The position numbers and the translations under genes are program-made. The notes below the pieces were generated by a model. It was not told where the DNA came from, searched no databases, and saw nothing but the letters and a program-made list of their open reading frames with translations. A DNA stretch of 64,000 bases from Ailurus styani (Eukaryota; Chordata; Mammalia; Carnivora; Ailuridae). Each line of letters starts with the position of its first letter. Position 1 is the stretch's first letter. The stretch covers positions 508,235-572,234 of the forward strand of contig LNAC01000857.1 in the NCBI GenBank assembly GCA_002007465.1, given 5' to 3'. Below, one piece after another: positions 1-12,098 of this stretch.

Positions 1-18
1 ATATATATATATATATAT
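1..18. repeat. (AT)n microsatellite
   Basis: Nine AT units at the window edge, inside the ORF2 C-terminal coding region of element A. The same place in other L1 copies of this window is also expanded. Confidence 0.9.
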
Positions 19-617
19 CTCCCATCTTCTTTATCCATTCATCTGTTCATGTGACATTTACGATCCTTCCAGAGTTGGGTTATTGTGGACATTGCTGCTA
101 TAAACATTCGGGTGCATGTGCCCCTGAGGATCATTACTTTTGTATCTTTAGGATAAATACACAGTAGTGCAATTGCTGGGATGTACGGTACCTCTATTTT
201 CAACTTTTTCATGAACCTCCATAGTGTTTTTCACAGTGGCTGCACCAGCTTGCATAATCACCAACAGTGTAGGAGGGTGAACCTTTCTCTGCATCCGCAC
301 TAAAATCTGTTGTTTCCTGATTTGTTGATTTTAGCCATCCTGACTGGTGTGAGGTGGTATCTCACTGTGGTTTTGATTTTTATTTCCCTGATGCCGAGGG
401 ATGTTGAGTACTTTGGCCTGTGTCTTTTAGGCATTTGAATGTCTTTGTTGTAGAAATATCTATTCATGTTTTCTGCCCATTTCTTGACTGGGTTATTTGT
501 TTTATGGGGGTTGAATTTGAGTTCTTTATAGATTTTGGATACAAGTCCTTTATGTGATATGTCATTTCCGAATATCTACTCCCATTCTGTTAGTTGTCTT
601 TTGGGTTCTTTTGGGGT

Positions 618-819
618 TTTTTTAAAGATATTTTTTATTTATTTGACACACAGAGAGAGAGATCAGATCACAAGTAGGCAGAAAGGCAGGCAGAGAGAGA
701 GGAGGAAGCAGGCTCCCCGCAGAGCAGGGAGCCTGATCTGGGACTTGATCCCAGGACTCTGAGATCATGACCTGAGCGGATAGCAGAGGCTTTAACACAC
801 AGAGCCACCCAGGAACCCC
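618..819 (-). mobile_element. CAN-SINE, minus strand
   Basis: Read on the minus strand it gives the tRNA-like head, CT-rich middle and A-tail. The A-tail appears as poly-T on the left, and the head (GCCACCCAGG on plus) is on the right. It lies in the ORF2 3' part of element A. The flanks carry only a loose target duplication around TGTCTATTGGTTTTG. Confidence 0.92.
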
Positions 820-3505
820 TGTCTATTGGTTTTGTAGACGGTTTCCTTTGCTGTACAAAAGTTTTTCATCCTGATGAAGTCCCAATAGTTCATTTTTGCC
901 CTTGCTTCCCTCGTCTTTGGTGATGTTGCTAGGAAGAAGTTGCTGCGGTTGAGGTCGAAGAGGTTGCTGCCTGAGTTCTCCTCAAGGATTTTGATGGATT
1001 CCTCTCTCACTTTGAGGTCTTTCATCCATTTTAAGTCTATTTTTTTGCCTGGTGTAAGGAAATGATACAGTTTCATTTTTCTGCATGTGACTGTCCAGTT
1101 TTCTCAACACCATTTGTTGAAGAGACTCTCTTTCTTCCATTGGACATTCTTTCCTGCTTTCTTGAAGATGACTTGATCATAGAATTCAGGGTCCATTTCT
1201 GGGCTCTCTATTCTTATCCACTGATCTATGTGTCTGTTTTTGTGCCAGTACTATACTGTCTTGATGATGACAGTTTTGTAATAGAGCTTCAAGTCTGGAA
1301 TTGTGAAGCCACCAACTTTGGTCTTCTTTTTCAACCTTCCTTTGGCTATTCGGGGCCTTTTCTGGTTCCATATAAATTTGAGGATTATTTGTTCCATTTC
1401 TCTGAAATAAATTGCTGGTATTCTGATGGGGATTGCATTAAATGTGTAGATTGCTCTAGGTAACATAGACATTTTCACAATATTTGTTCTTCCTATCCAT
1501 GAACATGGAATGTTTTCCACTTCCTTGTGTCTTCCTCAATTTCTTTCATGAGTACTTTATAGTTTTATGAATACAGACACTTTGCCTCTTTGGTTAGGTG
1601 TATTCCTAGGTATCTTATGGTTTTGGATGCCATTGTAAATGGGATTGACTCCTTAATTTTTATTTCTTCTGTTTTGTTGTGGGTATACAGAAAAGCAACT
1701 GATTTCTGTGCATTGATTTTTATATCCTGACACGTTATTGAGTTCCTGTATGAGTTCTAGCAGTTTTGGAGTGGAGTCCTTTTGGTTTTCCACATAAGGT
1801 ATCATATCATCTGCAAAAAGTGAGAGTTTGACTTCTTACATGCTGATTTGGATGCCTTTTATTTCTTTATGTTGTCTGATTGCTGAGGCTATGACTTATA
1901 GTACTACTTTGAATAGCAGTGGTGATAGTGCACAGCCCTGCCATGTTCCTGACTTTAGGGGAAAATCTCTCAGTTTTGCTTCATTGAGAATGATATTCGC
2001 TTTGGGTTTTCCGTAGATGACTTTGATGCTCTTGAGGTGTGTATGCTCTATGCCTACAATGAGAAGAGTTTTGATCAAGAGATGGTGGTTTACTTTGTCA
2101 AATGCCTTTTCAGCATCGATTGAGAGGATCATGTGGTTCTTGATCTTTCGTTTCTTAATGTTTTGTATCACATCGATTGATTTGTGAATGTTATACCAAC
2201 CTTGCTGCCCAGGAATAAATCTGACTTTGTCATGGTGAATATTCCTTTTAATGTGCTCTTGGATCCTGTTGACTAGTATTTTGTTGAGGATATTTGTATC
2301 CCTGTTCATCAAGGATATTTGTCTCTAATTCTCCTTCTTGATGGGGTCTTTCCCTGGTTTTGGAATCAAGGTAATACTGGCCTCATAAGATGAGTTTGAA
2401 AGTTTTCCTTCCATTTCTACTTTTCGGAAAAGTGTCAGGAGAATAGGTAGTAATTCTTCTTTGAATGTTTGGTAGAATTCCCCTGGGAAGCCGTCTGGAC
2501 CTGGGCTCTTGTTTGTTGGGAGATTTTGGATGACTGCTTCAATATCCTCACTGGTTATGAGTCTATTGAGGTTTTCTATTTCTTCCTGGTTCAGTTTTGG
2601 TAATTTATATTTCTCTAGGAATGCATCCATTTCTTCCAGATTGTCAAATTTGCTGGTGTAGAGTTGCTCATAATATGTTCTTATGATTTTTTGTATTTAT
2701 TTGGTATTGGTTGTGATCTCTCCTCTTTCATTCATGATTTTATTCATTTGAGTCCTTTCTCTTTTCTTTTGGATAAGTCTGGCCAGGGATTTATCAATCT
2801 TATTAATTCTTTCACAGAACCAGCTCCTAGTTTCCTTAATTTTTTCCCACTCTTCTTTTGGTTTCTATTTCATTGATTTCTGCTCTGATCTTTATGATTT
2901 CTCTTCTCCTGCTAGGTGTAGGCTTTCTTTGCTGTTCTTTCTCCAGCTCCTTTAGGTGTAGGGTTAGGTTGTGCACTTGAGACCTTTCTTGTTTCTTGAG
3001 AAAGTCTTGTATTGCTATTTACTTTCACCTCAGGACTGCTTTTGCTCTGTCCCAACGATTTTGAACAGTTGTGTTTTCATTTTCATTTGTTTCCATGAAT
3101 TTTTTAAATTCTTCTTTAATTTCCTGGTTGACCCATTCATTCTTGAGTAGGGTGTTCTTCAGCCTCCATGTATTTGAGGTCTTTCCAACTTTCCTTTTGT
3201 GGTTGAGTTCTAGTTTCAGAGCATTATGGTCTGAAAATATGCAGGGAATGATCCCAATCTTTTGGTACCTGTTGAGACCTGATTTGTGACCCAGAATATG
3301 GTCTATTCTGGAGAATGTTCCATGTGTACTAGAGAATAAAGTGTATTTTGTTGTTTTGGGATGGATTGTTCTGAATATATCTGTGATGTCCAATTGGTCC
3401 AGGGTGTCATTTAAAGCCTTTATTTCCTTGTTGATCTTTTGCTTNGCTTCAATGATCTGTCCATTTCAGTAAGGGGGTGTTAACGTCCCCTTCTATTATT
3501 GTATT

Positions 3506-3750
3506 TTTTTTTAAAGATTTTATTTATTTATTTGACACAGAGAGAGAGAGATTACAAGTAGGCAGAGAGGCAGGCAGAGAGACAGGGAGAGGAGGAAGCA
3601 GGCTCCCTGCTGAGCAGAGAGCCCGATGCGGGCCTCGATCCCAGGACACTGAGATCATGACCTGAGNGATGCGGGCCCCGATCCCAGGACGCTGAGATCA
3701 TGACCTGAGCCGAAAGCAGAGGCCCCAACCCACTGAGCCACCCAGGTGCC
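3506..3750 (-). mobile_element. CAN-SINE, minus strand, with internal 42-bp duplication at an N
   Basis: Target-site duplication CTATTATTGTATT flanks it (3493-3505 and 3751-3763). It is about 40 bp longer than its relatives because 3625-3666 is repeated at 3668-3709 on the other side of a single N. The excess is probably an assembly join, not biology. Confidence 0.92.
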
Positions 3751-4214
3751 CTATTATTGTATTATTGTCAGTGAGTTTCTTTGATTTTGTTATTAATTGG
3801 TTTATATAATTGGCTGCTCCCATGTTAGGGGCATAGATATTTATGATTGTTAGATCTTCTTGTTGGACANGCTCCTTGTTGGACAGATCCTTTAAGTATG
3901 ATATAGTGTTCTTCCTCATCTCTTACGATATTCTTTGGCTTAAAATCTAATTTATTTAATATAAGGATTGCCAGTCCAGCTTTCTTTTGATGTCCATTGG
4001 TATGATAAATTTTTTCCACCCCTTCACTTTCAATATGGAGCTGTCTTTGCGTGTAAAATTTGTTTCTTGTAGACAGCATATCGATGGGTGTTGTTTTTTT
4101 ATCCATTCTGATACCATGTGTCTTTTATTTGGAGCATTTAGTCCATTTACATTCAGTGTAACTATTGAGAGATATGAATTTAGAGCCATTGTATTGCCTG
4201 TAAGGTGACTGTTA

Positions 4215-5193
4215 CTGTATATTGTGTTTCTTCCTTTCTGGTCTATGTTTCTTTNCTTTAAGGCTCTCTTTGTTTAGAGGACCCCTTTCAATATTTCCTG
4301 TAGGGCTGGCTTGGTGTTTGCAAATTCCTTTAGTTTTTGTTTGTCCTGGAAGCTTTTTATCTCTCCTTCTTTATTCATTGACAGCCTAGCTAGTTATAAT
4401 ATTCTTGGCTGCATATTTTTCTCATTTACTGCTCTGAATATATCATGCCAGTTCTTTCTGGCCTGCCAGGTCTCTGTGGATAGGTCTGTTGTCAGTCTAA
4501 TATTTGTACCATTGTATGTGATAGACCTCTTGTCCCGAGCTGCTTTCAGGTTTTTCTCTTTGTCACTAAGACTTGTAAGTTTTACTATTAGATGACACGG
4601 TGTGGACCTATTTTTATTTACTTTGTGGGGGGGTCTCTGTGCCTCCTGGACTTTGATGCTTGTTCCCTTTGCCAAATTAGGGAAATTCTCTACTATAATT
4701 TGCTCCAATATACCTTCTGCCCTCCCCTCTCTCATCCTCTTCTGGGAACCCAATTATTCTAATAATATTTCTTCTTATGGTATCACTTATCTCTCAAATT
4801 CTCCCCTCATGGTCCAGTAGTTGTTTGTCTCTCTTTTCCTCCGCTTCTCTATTCTCTGTCATTTTGTCTTCTAAATCACTAATTCTGTCTTCTGCCTCAT
4901 TTATCTTAGCAATAAGAGCATCCATTTTTTATTGCACCTCATTAATAGCTTTTTTTATTTCAGCTTGTTTAAATTTTAGTTCTTTTATTTCTCCAGAAAG
5001 GGTTTTTAGTTCTCTAGAGAGGAATCTCTATTATCTTCCTTGCTTTTTTTGGAGCCCAGCCAGCACCTTGATGATCATCATTCTGAACTCTTGTTCTATC
5101 ATATTACTAATGTCTGCATTGATTAGGTCTCTAGACATTGTTACTGCCTCTTGTTCTTTTTTTGTGTGTGTTGATTTTTTTCTGCTTTGTCAT
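4215..5193 (-). pseudogene. L1 ORF1 pseudogene (RNA-binding protein), element A
   Basis: ORF1 encodes the trimeric RNA chaperone that packages L1 RNA. The start codon is read at 5193 (minus), ATGACAAAGCAG. The N-terminal coiled-coil region lies at about 5190-4800. The conserved RNA-binding and C-terminal part is readable at 4394-4753, including a TDLSTETWQARKNWHDIF segment typical of the family. Stops and frameshifts separate the halves. It sits just upstream of ORF2, as in all L1s. Confidence 0.85.
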
Positions 5194-6655
5194 TTTATGC
5201 AGATAAGAATAGATGGATGAGAGAACAAAATACTAAAGGGTAGCAATGACCCCAGAGATATATGCACTAACCTAATAAGAAGAGACCTGGAACTGGGGAG
5301 AAGAGAAAGAGAGAAAAAAACAAAAAACAAAAAACTACAAAATCAAACAAACCAAACAAACATAAAAATAAAATAAAACAAAACAAAACCCTGTATCTAT
5401 AACTATATTATATATTTCTGTTTCTATATCTATTTCTGTCTCTGACTCCATCTCTATCTCTATCTCTATCTCTATCTATTAGACTGGTGATTTGAACAGA
5501 CACTTTATGTATACACAAAATAAGGTTAAATACAATGAAGGGATAAAATATGACTATAATAATAAAAATTTTAAAAGATTAAAAACTGTTGATAAGATAT
5601 AATTGTTAAAAAATATTAAAATAGGAAAATGGAAGAAATTAAATAAAAAGAATAAGAAAAAAAATTCAAAGAATTTAACTTTGAACGTCTAAAGAATCAT
5701 GGGGATGAAGCCATTAATTCTCTGCATTGCTTTCCCCTAGCTCTGGAGTTCTCAGTGATCTTGAACTTGGCTTTAGCTGGATGTTCTTTCTGGTCTTCTT
5801 GGGGGTTGTCTGTTGCTGTGATTCTCAAGTGTCTTTGCCTAAGGTGGAATTGCACTGCACTTGTCAGGGGCCAGGCTATGTAATCAGCTTGGGTTCACTC
5901 TCAGGAGCTTTTGTTCCCTGAATGCTTTCTGTACAGCTTTGGTGGACAGGAATGAAAATGGCTGCCTCCCATTCCCTGACCCAGAGAAGCCGAGAGCTTG
6001 GGCCCTCACTCCTCAGTAAGTCCTCAAAGAAAAGCACTCTGTCCTTCCTCTGTCTCTGGTCTCTGGCCGCACTCTCAGCTCACCCGGCCAGTGACAGAGC
6101 GTTTCTATCTCCTGATCTGCCACTTCTGGGCACCCTGCTCAAAGGCGGTGGCCCAACTGTACTTTGGATCACAGTTTAAGGTAGCACCAAGCCGATAGAC
6201 ACCTCCTCAACTTGGCTCCGTCTCTGCAGTTGGGTTCCCCTCTCCAATACCTGAGAGCTCTGTCCCGCTCAGACACCCCTGGTCTTTTTGTGTCCCTGTG
6301 GGTCCTGAGACCACACTGTCCCCACGGAGGCTTCACCCCCTGCTTAGCCTCTGGGGATATGTCCCTCAGTGGAGCAGACTTCTAAAAGTTCCAATTTTGT
6401 GCTCCACTGCTCTCTCACTTGCCAGGAGCCAGCTCCTCCCCCCAGGGTCTATCTTCCCATTGCTTCAGATTCACTTCTCCACACGTCCTACCTTCTGGAA
6501 TGTGGTCGATTTTCTGTTCCTAGAATTGCTGCTCTTCTTCTCTTCAATCTCCTGCAGAATTTGTAGGTGTTCAGAATAGTTTGATAGCTATCTGGGTGAA
6601 TTTCTGGGACCTGATGATAATCGGTCGCCTACTCCTCCACCATCTTGCTCCTTCT
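5194..6655 (-). promoter_or_regulatory. L1 5' UTR/internal promoter, element A
   Basis: About 1.46 kb of moderately GC-rich sequence precedes ORF1. An AAGATGG motif (plus-strand CATCTT at 6641-6646) lies within about 15 bp of the 5' end. In human L1 the equivalent AAGATGGC site binds YY1 and sets the start site; its role here is inferred. A short (CTATCT)n array lies at about 5440-5480. Confidence 0.75.
5440..5480. repeat. (CTATCT)n microsatellite
   Basis: Imperfect CTATCT units in the 5' UTR of element A, preceded by an A-rich stretch. Confidence 0.85.
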
Positions 6656-6779
6656 CCTGTTTTTTTCACTTAATATATTAAACCTGATATTTTAATTCTC
6701 TAATTCCAATGTGTATATTGTAGTTGGGTCAGAATCTGCAAGGGAAGGAGGTGTAATTAATTCAAGTTCTTATTTTTTC
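6656..6779. other. Short spacer between L1s
   Basis: AT-rich sequence between the 5' end of element A and the 3' end of an older L1. No feature is recognisable. Confidence 0.5.
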
Positions 6780-8880
6780 AATATTTTATTTAAATTTTCA
6801 TTAACATATAGTGTAATATTGGCTTCAGGAATAGAATTTATTGATTCACCACTTATATATAACAACTAGTGCTCAACACAAGTGCCCTCCTTAATACCCG
6901 TTTAGACCAAGCCCTGCTCACCTCCCATCCATCAAGCCTCAGTCTGTTCTGAATAGTTAAGTCTCTCTTATGGTTTGCATTCCTCTGTATTTTTTCTTTC
7001 CCATATTTTCATCTGTTTTTTTTTCATAAATTGACATATGAGTGAAATCATATGGTATTTATCTTTCTCTGACATATTTTGCTTAGCATAATACACTCTA
7101 GCTCCTCCACGTCATTGCAAATGGCAAGATTTCATTCTTTTTGATGGCTGAGGGATATTCCATTATATCTCTCTATATACATATATGCCTATACATATAC
7201 ATATGTATATACCACATCTTCTTTATCCATTCATCAGTTTATGGACATTTGGGCTCTTTCCATAATTTGGTATTGATAATAATACTGCTATAAACATCAG
7301 GGTGCATGAGCCCTGCTGAATTAGTATTTTTGTATCCTTTGGGCAAATACCTAGTAGTTCAATTGCTGAATCATAGGATAGTTCTATTTTTAACTTTTTG
7401 AGTAACCTCCATACTGTTGTCCAGAGTGGCTACAGCAGTTTCCATTCCCAAAAACAGTGCAAGAGGGTTCCTTTTCTCCACATCTTCACCAACACCTGTA
7501 GTTTCACCTGTTTTTTTTTTTTGCCATTCTGACAGGTGTGAGGTGAAATCTCGTCATAGTTTTGATTTTTATTTCCCTGATGGCTAGTGAAGTTTAGCAT
7601 TTTTCATGTATCTGTTGGCCACCTGGATATCTTCTTTGGAGACATGTCTATTTATATCTTCCTCCTATATTTTAGTTGTATTATGTATTTTTGGGGTGTT
7701 GGGTTTTACAACTTCTTTACATATTTTGGATACTAATCCTTTAGCAGATACTTCATTTTCAATTATCTTCTCTCATTAAGTAGATTGTCTTTTTAATTTT
7801 TTTAATTTTTTAAATATTTTATTTACTTATTTGAGAGAAAGAGAGAGAGAGAAGGAAGAGGGGAGGGGAAGAGGGAGAGGTAAAAGGAGACTTCTTGCTA
7901 AGCAGGGAGACTGATGTGGGGCTCAGTCCCAGGACTTTAGGATCATGATCTGAGCTGAAGGCAGATACTTAACCAACTGAACCACCCAAACACCCCAGTA
8001 GGTTGCCTTTTAATTTTATTGTTTCTTTCACTGTATAGCAGCTTTTTATTGTGATGTAGTCTCAATAGTTTATTTTGCCTTTGTTTCCCTTGCCTCAGAA
8101 GACACATCTAGAAAAATGTTGCTATGGCTGATGTCAAAGAAGTTACTGCCTGTGTTCTGCTAGGATTTTGATGGTTTTAGGTCTCATATTTAGGTCTTCT
8201 ATTCATTTTAAATTCATTTTTGTGTATGGTGTGAGAAAGTGGTCCAGTTTCATTCTTCTGCATATTGCTGTTCGGTTCTCCCAATACCATTTGTTGAAGA
8301 GACTTTTTGTCATTTCATACTCCTTCCTGCTTTGTTGAAGATTAATTGAGCAATAATTATGGATTCATTTCTGGATTTTCTATTCTGTCCCATTGACTTA
8401 TGTGTCTGTGTTTGTGACAGTACCATACTATATTGATCACGACAGTTTTGTAATGTAACTTAAAATTCAGAATTGTGATGCATCCAGGATTGCTTTGCTT
8501 TTTCAGGGTTGTTTGGCTATTTGGGGTGTTTTGTAGTTCATACAAATTTCATGATTGCTTGTTTTAGCTTTGTGAAAAATACTGTTGGTATTTTGATAGG
8601 GGGTGCATTAAATTTGTATTGCTTTGGGTAGTATAGACATCTTAACAATATTTGTTGCTCCAATCCATGTTCACGAAATGTCTCTCCATTTCTTTGTGTC
8701 ATTTTCAGTTTCTTCCATTAGTGTTTTATAGTGTCCACAGTACAGGACTTTCACCTTGTGGTTAGATTTATTACTATGTATCTTATTATTTGGGGGACAA
8801 TTGTAACTGGAATTGCCTTTCTTTCTGCTGCTTCACTGTAGGTATACAGAAATGCAACAGGTTTCAGGAGATTCATTTTA
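6780..8880 (-). mobile_element. Older LINE-1 fragment, minus strand (element B)
   Basis: The minus-strand L1 begins on the left with the 3' UTR (TTAACATATAGTGTAATATTGG and the CCCTCCTTAATACCC block). It then runs into the ORF2 C-terminal region (near 8357-8545) and ends, 5'-truncated, at about 8880. It is clearly more diverged than element A. A SINE interrupts it at 7795-7997, and a short TA-rich array lies near 7165-7210. Confidence 0.9.
7795..7997 (-). mobile_element. Older CAN-SINE, minus strand
   Basis: A diverged SINE with poly-T on the left and CCACCCAAACACCCC as the complement of its head on the right. It lies within element B, between the sequences that normally join as TAGATTGTCTTTT and GGTTGCCTTTT. 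Confidence 0.88.
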
Positions 8881-9614
8881 AACAAGGTTTAAACAGTTAC
8901 CAAGAATCATTGATTCATGTAACAAAAATAATCCAGAGGTTGGAAGGGCTTCACGCACAGTTTGATTAGGACTTAGGCTATATCTGTGAGTCTTTAGGAA
9001 TTTCCTTCCTCTCTATGTCAATTTCATTCTCATGCCGCTTTTCCTCATGGTATTAAAATTTGAGTAGCAGTTCCAGGCTACAACACTCCTATTCTACAGG
9101 AAGATAAATAACCTATGTTTTCTGATACATTCTGAACTGGTTTAGGTCTCATATCTGCATCAATCACATAAGTCTCACTAATTGCACTCACTGGCTTAGC
9201 CAGGGCATGTGTTCCATCCCTGAAGCTTAGGATATATATCCCTACAACCAACTGGATTCCTAGTAGAATCAAGGGCATTAGAAGTGAATAACATGAACCA
9301 ATCACGAATAACTAGTATTCCTTATTTTTTATAGTATCATGGACACTTTTCATCTCATATATCCACTTCCAAAACTGCCCACACCTTCATGTAGTAAATT
9401 TATCTCTTCAAAGGGGGAGAACCTAAAATCTTTTCCAATGATTGCATTTAGCACTAAGTTTAGGATCTCTAGTTGGTATCCAGCCATATTCAGATCCATC
9501 ATTATACCAGTCTTGTCACCTGTGATTACATTATAAACTACCCCTCATCCCAACATACCTAGTATACAATCATGGAGAAATAACCAGATAAATATAATAA
9601 AAACAACCATTTGA
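8881..9614. other. Non-L1 island, unassigned (left part)
   Basis: I recognise no L1, SINE or LTR here. The minus strand has a 75-codon open frame at 9305-9078 with a hydrophobic start. An upstream frame at about 9530-9350 is also open for about 60 codons. No splice sites or polyadenylation context make a convincing gene. It could be an old retrocopy, an ancient transposon or plain intergenic DNA. I cannot choose from sequence alone. Confidence 0.4.
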
Positions 9615-9800
9615 GGGGTGCCTGGGTGGCACATTCAATTAAACATCTGACTCTTGGTTTCAGCTCAGGTCATGATCTCAGGGTCATGAGATCAAGCCCT
9701 GTGTCAGACTCTGCTGAGCATGGGGTCTCCTAAGGTTTCTCCCAACCTCTCCCTTTGCCCCTCCCCACCTCACTCTCTCAAATAAATAAATCTTTAAAAA
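9615..9800 (+). mobile_element. Older CAN-SINE, plus strand
   Basis: Head GGGGTGCCTGGGTGGC, CT-rich middle and tail AATAAATAAATCTTTAAAAA. Probable target duplication AAC(A/T)ACCATTT on both sides. The sequence divergence marks an older subfamily than most SINEs here. Confidence 0.92.
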
Positions 9801-10039
9801 CTACCATTTCAAAAATGGAGGGAGAAGAAAATGATACACAGTAATTTTTGGTTCAAAACATATACCATAACCTGAGAAACAAGGACTCGTCCAGTCTCTT
9901 ATTCTTTAAGAGGGTGTTCCATGGGGACATATCTTGGGTGGATGCATTTTAGGAGGCTGAACAGCTTCACCAGTCTACTTAATCTTATGCCATTTCTTGT
10001 GCTTGAGAAGTTTTCTGGGGTTAAACAATCAGTTTTTGT
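9801..10039. other. Non-L1 island, unassigned (right part)
   Basis: This continues the same unassigned sequence as 8881-9614, split by the SINE insertion. No gene or repeat family is recognised. Confidence 0.4.
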
Positions 10040-10384
10040 TGTTGGAAAGGATTGGAGGGTTTTTTAATTTAAATTCAATTTAGTTAACATATAATGTATT
10101 ACTAGTTTCAAGGGTAGAATTTAAGGACTCAACTGTTGCACATAACACACCATGCTTATTATATCAAGGGTCCTCCTTAATTCCCATTACCCAATTATCA
10201 CATCACCCATCCACCTCCCCTCCAGTAACCTTCATTTTTTCCCTATAGTTGAGTCTCTTATGTACTGCCTCCATCTCTGTTTTTATAATATTTTATTTTC
10301 CCTTCCCTTCCCCTATGCTCATCTGTTTTGTTTTGTTTCCTAATTTCCACGTATAGTAAAATCATATGGCACTTGTCTTTCTCT

Positions 10385-10560
10385 GACTGATTTCTTTCTT
10401 TCTTTTTTTTAAATTTTTATTTATTTATTTATTTATTTATTATTCTTTGCCTCAGGGGTACAGGTCTGTGAATCATCAGGCTTACATCTTTCACAGCATT
10501 CACCAAAGCACAAACCCTCCCCAATGTCCATAACCCATCCACCCTATCCCTACCCTCCCA
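10385..10560 (-). mobile_element. Nested L1 3'-end fragment, minus strand
   Basis: Poly-T and TTTA repeats on the left (10389-10441) mark an A-tail on the minus strand. The L1 3' UTR block around GGGGTACAGGTCTGTGAATC follows. The right, 5'-truncated end abuts an inverted copy of the flanking element C sequence. Confidence 0.85.
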
Positions 10561-10720
10561 TGATATGGATTAAAAGAGAGAGTATTATTCTAATTGAAAT
10601 AACCACTCATTATTATTAATATTAATTATTAATAATTATTATTATTTATTAATGATTAATTATTATTAATGACTGGTTTATTTCAATTAGAATAATACTC
10701 TCTCTTTTCATCCACATCAT
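10560..10720. repeat. Long imperfect palindrome
   Basis: 10572-10602 is the exact reverse complement of 10678-10708 (31 bp). With two mismatches the arms extend to 10560-10602 and 10678-10720. The AT-rich centre (10603-10677) continues the symmetry imperfectly. The right arm matches normal L1 3' sequence of element C, so the left arm is the inverted copy. Confidence 0.9.
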
Positions 10721-10779
10721 TGCAAATGGCAATATTTCATTCTTTTTCATGGGTGAGTAATATCCCATTATATATATAC

Positions 10780-10860
10780 ATGCATTCATATATAGATACA
10801 TATCATATATATGTGTGTATGTATGTGTGCGTGTGTATATATATATACACATATATATCA
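10780..10860. repeat. TA/GT microsatellite
   Basis: Mixed ATAT and GTGT units at the L1 site that follows the GGATAAAGAAG block. It is one of several independent expansions at this L1 position. Confidence 0.88.
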
Positions 10861-12098
10861 ACTCTTCTTTATCCATTCATCTTTTGATGGACATCTCAGC
10901 TCTTTCCATATTTTGGCAATAGGGAACAATTTGCTATAAATATTGGGGTGCATGTGTCTCTTCAAATCACTATTTTTGTCTGATGTGGATAAATATCGAC
11001 TAGTGCAATTGCTGGGTGGTAGGATAGTTCTATTTTTCACTTTTTGAGGAAACTTCATACTGTTTTCCAGTATGACTGTACCACTTTGCATTCCCACCAA
11101 CAGCGTAAGAGGGTACCCTTTTCTGGGCATCCTCGTCAACATCTGTTGTTTCCTGTTTTGTTAATTTTAGCTATTCTGCCACGTATGAAGTGGTATATCG
11201 TTGTGCTTTTGGTATGTATTTCCCTAATGCCAAGTGATGTTGAACATGTTTTCATGTGTCTATTAGCCATTTCTATGTCTTCTTTGGAGAAAGGTCTGTT
11301 CATGTCTTCTGCCCATTTCTTGACTGGATTATTTGCTTTTGGTATGTTGAGTTTGAGAAGTTCTTTATAGATTTTAGATAACTAGCAATTTATCTGATAA
11401 GACATTTACAAACATCTCCTCCTAATCTGTAGGTTGCCTTTTAGTTTTGTTGACTTCTTCTTTACTGTGCAAAAGCTTTTTATCTTGAAGGAGAAATCCC
11501 AATAGTTTATTTTTCCTTTTGTTTCCTTCTTTTAGAGACATGTCTGGCAAGGAGTTGCTGTGGCCAAGGTCAAAGAGGTAGCTACTTGTGTTCTCCTCTA
11601 TGATTTTGATGGATTCCTGTCTCACATTTAGGTTGTTAATCCATTTTGAATTTATCTTTTTCAATGGTGTAAGACAGTGGTACAGTTTCATTTTTCTGTA
11701 TGTGAATGTCCAAATTTCCCAACAGCATTTTTGAAGAGACTGTCATTTTTCCATTGGATGTTCTTTCTTGCTTTGTTGAAGGTTAGTTGACCATATAATT
11801 CTGGGTCTGTTTCTGGGTTCTCTATTCTGTTTCATTGATCAATGTATCTGTTTTCGTGCCAGTACCATTCTTTCTTGATGATCACAGCCTTGTAATACAG
11901 CTTGAAGTCTGCAATTGTGATTCCCCTGCTTTGGTTTTCTTTTGAATTTCCTTTTGACTATTCGCGGTCTTTTCTGGTTCTGTACAAATTTTAGGATTGT
12001 TAGTTCCAGCTCTGTGAAAAATGCTGGTGGTATTTTGATAGGGATTGCAATGAATGTGTAGATTGCTTTGGGTTGCATAGATATTTTAAACATTTTTT

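Larger units (their letters stand above)
1..4189 (-). pseudogene. L1 ORF2 pseudogene (endonuclease-reverse transcriptase), element A
   Basis: ORF2 encodes the endonuclease and reverse transcriptase that drive target-primed reverse transcription. The start at 4189 opens with the usual MALNSYLSIVTLNVNGLN (endonuclease motif N). A CLQET motif follows near 4060. The SDHNALKLE motif, holding the catalytic Asp-His pair, is readable at 3025-3393. RT fingers and palm follow at 2325-2630 (SPGPDGF) and 1896-2312 (AEKAFDKV). The C-terminal thumb/Cys-rich part lies at 792-1076 and continues to the window edge. Multiple frame changes and two SINEs break it. The stop is outside the window. Confidence 0.9.
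1..6655 (-). mobile_element. LINE-1, 5'-complete, minus strand (element A)
   Basis: A nearly complete L1 reads right to left. Its 5' end lies near 6655, where the minus strand reads GGAGCAAGATGGTGGAGGAG. The order is then 5' UTR (6655-5194), ORF1 (5193 to about 4215), ORF2 (from 4189) and the ORF2 C-terminal region at the window start. The 3' UTR and A-tail lie outside the window. Two minus-strand SINEs interrupt it at 618-819 and 3506-3750. Four single Ns fall within it (3445, 3667, 3870, 4255). Both ORFs are broken by stops and frameshifts, so the copy is inactive, but domain order is intact and it is among the less decayed L1s here. Confidence 0.95.

Noticed and set aside
10621..10670. AT-rich ATTATTAAT run as a replication origin or matrix attachment site
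   Set aside because: AT content alone is not evidence; the run is the centre of a palindrome formed at an L1 junction.
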